From assembly GCA_964452495.1 (NCBI GenBank), contig CAYVMC010000020.1, positions 1 through 37,236 of the forward strand: 37,236 nt of DNA, in the 5' to 3' direction. Both the position numbers and the translations under genes were made by a program. Each line of letters begins with the position of its first letter. The first letter of the stretch is position 1. Positions 32,611 to 37,236 of the stretch are shown here, piece after piece. The notes under the pieces were generated by a model. That model had not been told where the DNA came from. It searched no databases and worked only from the letters and a program-made list of their open reading frames with translations. This stretch comes from CALUTH01 sp964452495. Its GTDB lineage: Bacteria; Cyanobacteriota; Vampirovibrionia; Gastranaerophilales; Gastranaerophilaceae.

Positions 32611-35235
32611 CTAATTGTTTCCTTTAATATTTGTCATTACTATATTGTTTTTCTCCTGAGATAGAGCTGCTTTACACTTAATCGTGCAAAATGCCGCGGC
32701 AGCACTAATTAATACTGCTAAAATAACCATTCCCGGACGTGATTTTACAAATTCATATATCTTTGCCGGCAGATTTTTAGTTTTTCTCGGCGGATTCGGA
32801 AGCTGTTCCGATCCCGATATCGATTCTGTCCGGGGTACATCCAGTTTTATTTGTTGTTTATGTCCGTCCGCTTTATTTGTACCCTTTTCAAGAATTTTCT
32901 CACCCTCAGGCAGCCATAAACTCTCAGGCGGTACAGGCTTTTCCGGCAATATCAAATGTCCCGGTTTTTCCGGCTCATCAGGTCTAAATAAATGAACCGG
33001 CGTTTTATTGCCTGCATCGTCAGGTAATATTAATTTTATCGGTGTCTTCGGAACCTCCGGCTCAAGCAAGAGCTTTCTATTAGGTTTTTCTTTTTGAACT
33101 ACGGAAGGATTAATAGTTTTCAAATCCTTGCCTTTTTGAATTCTCTTGCTTTCGGCACTCTGAATAAAAGCTTCACAATTTTCAGGCATATTATACTTTT
33201 TCTTACCACTAAGAAAAGATGTCAACTTCTTATATAATCTAGTCTGCTCTTCTAGTTCCCGCTGGAAACGCATCTTGTTATGAACATTGAAAGCATCTCT
33301 CAAACATGTTTTAATATCAGATATTTCATGACTCTTTTTCTCCAGATAATCAGCAACATATTTATTAGCTTTATTTTCCGGCAACCCTGCAACAAGAGCA
33401 GAATAGGCTAGCAGGATATTTGATAATGTCAATAGAATATACTCTCTTGTATGAGAATTCATATCAGAATTTTCATCCAGTGCTAAATCATCCATATTAT
33501 CAAGCTTATATCTGATTTCATAGTTTACAATTTTTTCAAAGCTCTTTGAAATATTAGTAAACTTGCCCTGCACAAAATTACTTTCATAACTCTCAGGTGT
33601 AAAATAAGAAGCTATTTTTTTATCCATTTCTTTATCATGAGGATAAGAATACTTATACTCCTCTACCATTTTTTGCATCTCAGGAGAGAGATTTTTCTTA
33701 AACTCCTCATTATGCTTAGCGTAGTCACACACCGCCATTTTTACAGCCTCTTCCAGAGTATGCGGTTTCTCCGGATTATCAGGGTCAACATGTATAAAAC
33801 GCAAGCGACCGTCATAATTAAAATATTTTGCATTTGCTAATAATTTACTTATTGCATCCTCAGATTTTTCATTTTTTACAGCACGATTGTCTACAAATAT
33901 GGCAACAAGAGGAATATTATTGAATCGTTCTGCTTGATTAGCATTTTGGGGAATAAAAATACCTTCACTCGCAAAACCTGTATACTGGTGGACACTTAAC
34001 ATTTTACAGTCATTTTCACCATCACCTGCAACAATTATTAAATCATTTGTTTTATTATCAATAATTTCGTTTACAAGCTTTTTAGTATCTTCAAATTTGT
34101 CTATACTCTGCGGTTTTATTTCAAACTCTTTACCCCCGTAAGAACCTTTTTTCAATTTTGTTATATCAAATTGTCCCGGAAGCCTATTCTTAAACCTTAT
34201 TGCACTATTTAAGAGTGTTTCAACATTATTTTTATATTTTTTACTCACTCCTATTCTGATACCAAGTTCACCGTCATCGGAGAAAGCGATATAGTCATCA
34301 TCTTTTTTCATGCCAATTCTTTCAAGAGCGCTCTGGAGAGAAATTCCACCGCCATACTCTTTATTAGAACGGGTTGTTGGTATACCTTCCAGTATTTCAT
34401 GCCGCCTTGTTTTTTCCATATATACAATATGTGCCAGCTCTCCCATGTGCCAGTTATAATCATCAATCGTTTTTTGTAGTTTATTTCTTTCATTTTCATC
34501 CTTTATACTTGATATATCAGGGAATTTAACTCTGGATTTTGATTCTAAAATTTTTCTAACACCCCTTTCATCAATATTTGCCGCATTTATTTCATTTAAT
34601 AAATTTTCTACATCAAGATTAAAAGGTAAATGAAGAAACGTTCTGATTTTTTCAAAGATAGAATCAGTATCAATCAAAAATTCAATATCTCTGTCATAGC
34701 GTCTGGGGGTTAACAACTCTTTGAGCTTTGCCATTAACCCATTATAATCCCAGCCTTTTGATTTATAATATTCTCGTTTTGCCTGATTTACATTTTCTTT
34801 TACAAATGCATCTTTCCCCGGTGTGCGGTAGAATTCTTCATCAGATTTTACGTTTTTATAAAACTCGTCCTGCCCGTTGCAGGTAACAAGCTTCTCAGGC
34901 AGCGGCACCCACAAATCCTGTTCTTTTAAACGGTTAAGAAAATAATTTGTTTCAGCAATATTTCTGCCAGTCGTGATTACAAAATCAAATTTGCTCTCTT
35001 CCCCCTGACCGCGTAATTTTCCGAACAGTTCCCAAATTTTATCAAAATAAGCCTTAAATTCCATTCTATTGACCGGCGGCTTATAATTACATACACTGTC
35101 ATGACTATACTGCGCAGGAATAAATGTACCGTCAAAATCACTATATAAACTCGTTTTACCAGCTGTAAAACTTTTATTAAGTGATTTTTGTACATGTTGA
35201 CCGGCATCTGCTTGCCCGATTTTTTGAATTCTCAT
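32611..35235 (-). CDS. Large HAD-superfamily phosphatase-like protein with Pro-rich region and C-terminal membrane anchor
   Basis: In this 874-aa protein residues ~28-440 carry HAD motifs: DFDGT (nucleophile D33, acid D35), ITTGRN (88-92) and GDGENDCKM (404-412), as in Cof/sucrose-phosphatase-type HADs, with a long insertion between them. Residues ~450-700 are charged and helical. Residues ~725-800 contain a Pro-rich repeat (x-L-x-L/R-P-[DE], about four copies). A single hydrophobic helix at about 836-852 near the C-terminus suggests a tail anchor with the enzyme on the cytoplasmic side, or an envelope anchor. The start (AAGGAG before MRIQKI) precedes the KSFTAGK motif at 21-27. It is the first gene of the operon. 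Confidence 0.85.
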   Translation of the reverse strand: MRIQKIGQADAGQHVQKSLNKSFTAGKTSLYSDFDGTFIPAQYSHDSVCNYKPPVNRMEFKAYFDKIWELFGKLRGQGEESKFDFVITTGRNIAETNYFLNRLKEQDLWVPLPEKLVTCNGQDEFYKNVKSDEEFYRTPGKDAFVKENVNQAKREYYKSKGWDYNGLMAKLKELLTPRRYDRDIEFLIDTDSIFEKIRTFLHLPFNLDVENLLNEINAANIDERGVRKILESKSRVKFPDISSIKDENERNKLQKTIDDYNWHMGELAHIVYMEKTRRHEILEGIPTTRSNKEYGGGISLQSALERIGMKKDDDYIAFSDDGELGIRIGVSKKYKNNVETLLNSAIRFKNRLPGQFDITKLKKGSYGGKEFEIKPQSIDKFEDTKKLVNEIIDNKTNDLIIVAGDGENDCKMLSVHQYTGFASEGIFIPQNANQAERFNNIPLVAIFVDNRAVKNEKSEDAISKLLANAKYFNYDGRLRFIHVDPDNPEKPHTLEEAVKMAVCDYAKHNEEFKKNLSPEMQKMVEEYKYSYPHDKEMDKKIASYFTPESYESNFVQGKFTNISKSFEKIVNYEIRYKLDNMDDLALDENSDMNSHTREYILLTLSNILLAYSALVAGLPENKANKYVADYLEKKSHEISDIKTCLRDAFNVHNKMRFQRELEEQTRLYKKLTSFLSGKKKYNMPENCEAFIQSAESKRIQKGKDLKTINPSVVQKEKPNRKLLLEPEVPKTPIKLILPDDAGNKTPVHLFRPDEPEKPGHLILPEKPVPPESLWLPEGEKILEKGTNKADGHKQQIKLDVPRTESISGSEQLPNPPRKTKNLPAKIYEFVKSRPGMVILAVLISAAAAFCTIKCKAALSQEKNNIVMTNIKGNN

Positions 35236-35272
35236 ATACTACTCCTTTTATATAATTGATTTTTCAATTTAC

Positions 35273-35303
35273 AAAAAACAGTGTCCAAAATTTCAGACAC
35301 TGC
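35273..35303 (-). terminator. Terminator-like hairpin upstream of the HAD operon
   Basis: A stem CAGTGTC (35279-35285) / GACACTG (35296-35302) with a 10-nt loop is followed on the minus strand by TTTTTTG. It lies 38 bp before the HAD ribosome binding site. It could be an attenuator in the operon leader, or a block to antisense transcription from the MFS gene through rnpB. Confidence 0.65.
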
Positions 35304-35531
35304 TTTTATATTAATAGACCACTATTTTTAAAACCTTTCTTGGGTTCTATAACTATAATAAAACAATATAGTGCCCATTTATTGAAGCCTGTACTCATAT
35401 ACCCCCGACCTTTAGTAAATAGATACTATTTTTTTTTATATATTACCGCCAACAAATTTTATTACCAATATTTATACTATATAAAATTTACAAAATTTAA
35501 TGATTATAATAAAACCACAAACACGAATTTC
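35304..35531. other. Intergenic region between the HAD operon and rnpB
   Basis: This very AT-rich stretch must hold the HAD operon promoter(s). Several TATAAT-like hexamers occur, but none has a convincing partner. No gene is visible. Confidence 0.5.
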
Positions 35532-35540
35532 TGGTATAAT
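35532..35540 (+). promoter_or_regulatory. Extended -10 promoter of rnpB
   Basis: TGGTATAAT (extended -10) ends 6 bp before the predicted RNA 5' end. No clear -35 is visible. Confidence 0.7.
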
Positions 35541-35546
35541 AGTCAA

Positions 35547-35904
35547 GAATAAAGCAGCCGGATAATCGCGCTTTACGAAATAATAAAGTGAGGAAAGTCC
35601 GTGCATTCAAGGACAGTCCGCCGGAGAAACTCCGGACGGCGCAAGCCGGTGGATAGTGCCACAGAAATGTAGACTGCCGATGGAAACATTGTTTCACAGG
35701 CGATGGTGCAACGGTGAGTTAAGAGCTTCACCGGGGATATCGAGAGGTATCCGCCAGGTAAACCCCGGACGAATGCAAGATTGACAGGAAGGCTATAACG
35801 GTGTCCGCCAACTTCCGGCTAATCGCTAGAGATTACAAGTAATTGTAATACCAGACAGATGATTATCTTAAAACAGAACACGGCTTATGAGCTGCTTTAT
35901 TCTT
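35547..35904 (+). ncRNA. rnpB: RNase P RNA, bacterial type A
   Basis: The conserved core GAGGAAAGTCCG (P4 5' side) is at about 35589, followed by CCACAGAAA and, near the 3' end, ACAGAACACGGCTTA. The ends pair as P1: AGAATAAAGCAGC at 35546-35558 with GCTGCTTTATTCT at 35891-35903, followed by a T-rich tail. Length about 358 nt, as expected. The RNA cleaves 5' leaders from pre-tRNAs together with RnpA. It has its own extended -10. Confidence 0.95.
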
Positions 35905-35968
35905 TTATTTACACACAACAAACAAAAACCGCTAAGTTTTTCTTAGACTTGGGAATACGTTATCAAAA

Positions 35969-37141
35969 CTATTGCTTATCATAATCACTATCTAAGTACT
36001 TAACAAAATATGCCGCAAAGAGAGGTAAAATAAATAAAACAATAAGTACATTAATAATTCCAAAGTATTCAGCAACAACTCCGAGGAACGAAAGAATTAC
36101 AGCAACAATTCCCCACGAAAAACCAACCATAAGCCCTGCTGCAACACTCTTGTATTCAGGTAAAATATTCTGAGCCATAACTACTGTCACAGGCTGTGCA
36201 AGCATTGTTGTAAACCCCATTGCAAGAAAGATTAAAAGCGACAATACGGGATGTTGTTCATACGTCAGTGCAAACCCTAGCATTAAAGGGAAGGTTATGT
36301 ACATAGAAAAATAAAGTAAAGGCTTCGTTCCCATAAATTCCTCTACCCGCCTGCTTAACAGAGAACCTATTCCGCCGGCAAAAATAAATGCGAAAAGTGC
36401 CGCTCCAATATAAAATGCACTATATCCCATATCATGCCAAAGAAATGGTAAAAGAATACAGGTACTGTTTGTAACCAGTGTTTTCATCATAGAAATAATT
36501 AATAAATATTTAATTGTTTTATGCGAAAAAATATTAATAAATGTTTGTCTTAATTTTTTCTTTGCAGCAACCTCACCGCAGTTTGAAAGTTTAGGTACAA
36601 ACAGGAACATAACACTTGCTGTAATTATACCTAAAAACATTGTATACGGCATTTTTTCCATTCCAAGATATTGAACAACCCAGGCAGCAAGCAGCGGACC
36701 AAAGGAATACCCGATAGAACCTAAACTCATATACAGTCCCATTGAGTTTGTCTGTGTTTTACCTGCAAACCGATTTACAAACCCTGTTGCCTGCGGATGA
36801 AAAAAACTGCTTCCAAGACTCCCTAATGCCATAAACAAGACAAGCAAGTACACGTTTGGAACCATTACTGTCAACGGGATAAATACGCATACCAATATTA
36901 ACCCCCAGAATACAAAAAAACGTTTAAGCGTATTATCGGCAAAAAATCCGAAAAATGGCTGCAACATAGATGAAAAAATATGAGATATACTAATTATAAT
37001 AGTTGCTGTACCCAGTGAAATTCCTAGTTTTAACGCAATAAACGGCATAAGCGGATTTAAAAAACCGGTATAAGAATCACATACAAGATGTGCCACAGAG
37101 AGCCACCCGACAGCACTTTTTTTATTTTTTTCTTCCAACAT
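35969..37141 (-). CDS. MFS transporter, fosmidomycin-resistance (Fsr)-like
   Basis: This 390-aa inner-membrane protein with about 12 hydrophobic segments matches the Fsr-type major facilitator subfamily. Signs are an N-terminal HLVCDSYTGFLNPLMP, GFFADN in the first cytoplasmic loop, SLGSSFFHPQATGFVNRFAG and MGLYMSLGSIGYSFGPLLAA. Relatives export fosmidomycin and other compounds; the substrate here is unknown. The gene appears to be monocistronic, converging on rnpB from the right. The remaining ~95 bp to the window end hold only AT-rich sequence. Confidence 0.9.
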   Translation of the reverse strand: MLEEKNKKSAVGWLSVAHLVCDSYTGFLNPLMPFIALKLGISLGTATIIISISHIFSSMLQPFFGFFADNTLKRFFVFWGLILVCVFIPLTVMVPNVYLLVLFMALGSLGSSFFHPQATGFVNRFAGKTQTNSMGLYMSLGSIGYSFGPLLAAWVVQYLGMEKMPYTMFLGIITASVMFLFVPKLSNCGEVAAKKKLRQTFINIFSHKTIKYLLIISMMKTLVTNSTCILLPFLWHDMGYSAFYIGAALFAFIFAGGIGSLLSRRVEEFMGTKPLLYFSMYITFPLMLGFALTYEQHPVLSLLIFLAMGFTTMLAQPVTVVMAQNILPEYKSVAAGLMVGFSWGIVAVILSFLGVVAEYFGIINVLIVLFILPLFAAYFVKYLDSDYDKQ

Positions 37142-37236
37142 AACGGTATTTTAACACTAATTCTAAAAAAGAAAAATTTACTATTACAATTCTTCTTATA
37201 TCACCTATGTTCCCCTTTTATGCACCAAAATATACA

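Noticed and set aside
35547..35904. tmRNA
   Set aside because: The GAGGAAAGTCCG core and the P1 pairing identify RNase P RNA; no tRNA-like ends or tag reading frame are visible.

Overview
This AT-rich bacterial window carries densely packed, mostly minus-strand housekeeping genes mixed with lineage-specific ones. The best guess for the source is a gut-type, non-photosynthetic relative of Cyanobacteria (Gastranaerophilales/Vampirovibrionia, formerly Melainabacteria). The hints are the AT-rich composition, ThyX instead of ThyA, a pentapeptide protein with FDP linker motifs of the kind seen in cyanobacterial proteins, an HD-GYP/GAF protein, and several unfamiliar proteins sharing a short N-terminal F-[TK]-[SAG] motif. 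This placement is inference. No mobile element, phage gene or CRISPR array was seen.

Layout. Positions 1-1063 hold the 3' end of a repeat-containing acidic protein, followed by a CAU tRNA and a degenerate copy of part of it. Positions 1634-6690 (minus) form a tight run thyX-nadE-CpaE/TadZ-like-CpaF/TadA-like, whose last ATPase has lost the usual catalytic signatures. A small membrane-anchored protein, ileS and a dicarboxylate/amino-acid:cation symporter follow (6819-11653), the last two directly coupled. After an orphan plus-strand gene (11904-12569), a long minus-strand run (19107 down to 12878) encodes a small acidic protein, a TPR protein, a YkgJ-type Cys-cluster protein, Mini-RNase III, MutL and a TPR/GT9-like glycosyltransferase. 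A flippase-like membrane protein (19172-20155) diverges from a tiny glycine-zipper/Trp-rich peptide gene, followed by tRNA-Ser(GGA).

Positions 21405-25878 look like a stress/detoxification island: a SnoaL-like protein, a short UvrA paralogue co-transcribed with an HxlR regulator, and divergently an NTF2-like protein coupled to an iron-sulfur-flavoprotein-type reductase. After an unknown gene (25982-26605) come a beta-barrel-like protein and a GAF/HD-GYP protein whose metal ligands are largely replaced.

The most unusual block is 29305-35235 (minus): a three-gene operon encoding (i) an 874-aa HAD-type phosphatase-like protein with a Pro-rich repeat region and a C-terminal membrane anchor, (ii) a three-module pentapeptide-repeat protein and (iii) a protein-kinase-like protein. 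All three begin with a short variable leader ending in an F-[TK]-[SAG] motif, also found in the unknown protein at 25982. The set could be a surface, secreted or signalling system pairing a kinase and a phosphatase with a beta-helical scaffold; that role is a hypothesis. The window ends with RNase P RNA (plus) and an Fsr-like MFS transporter (minus).
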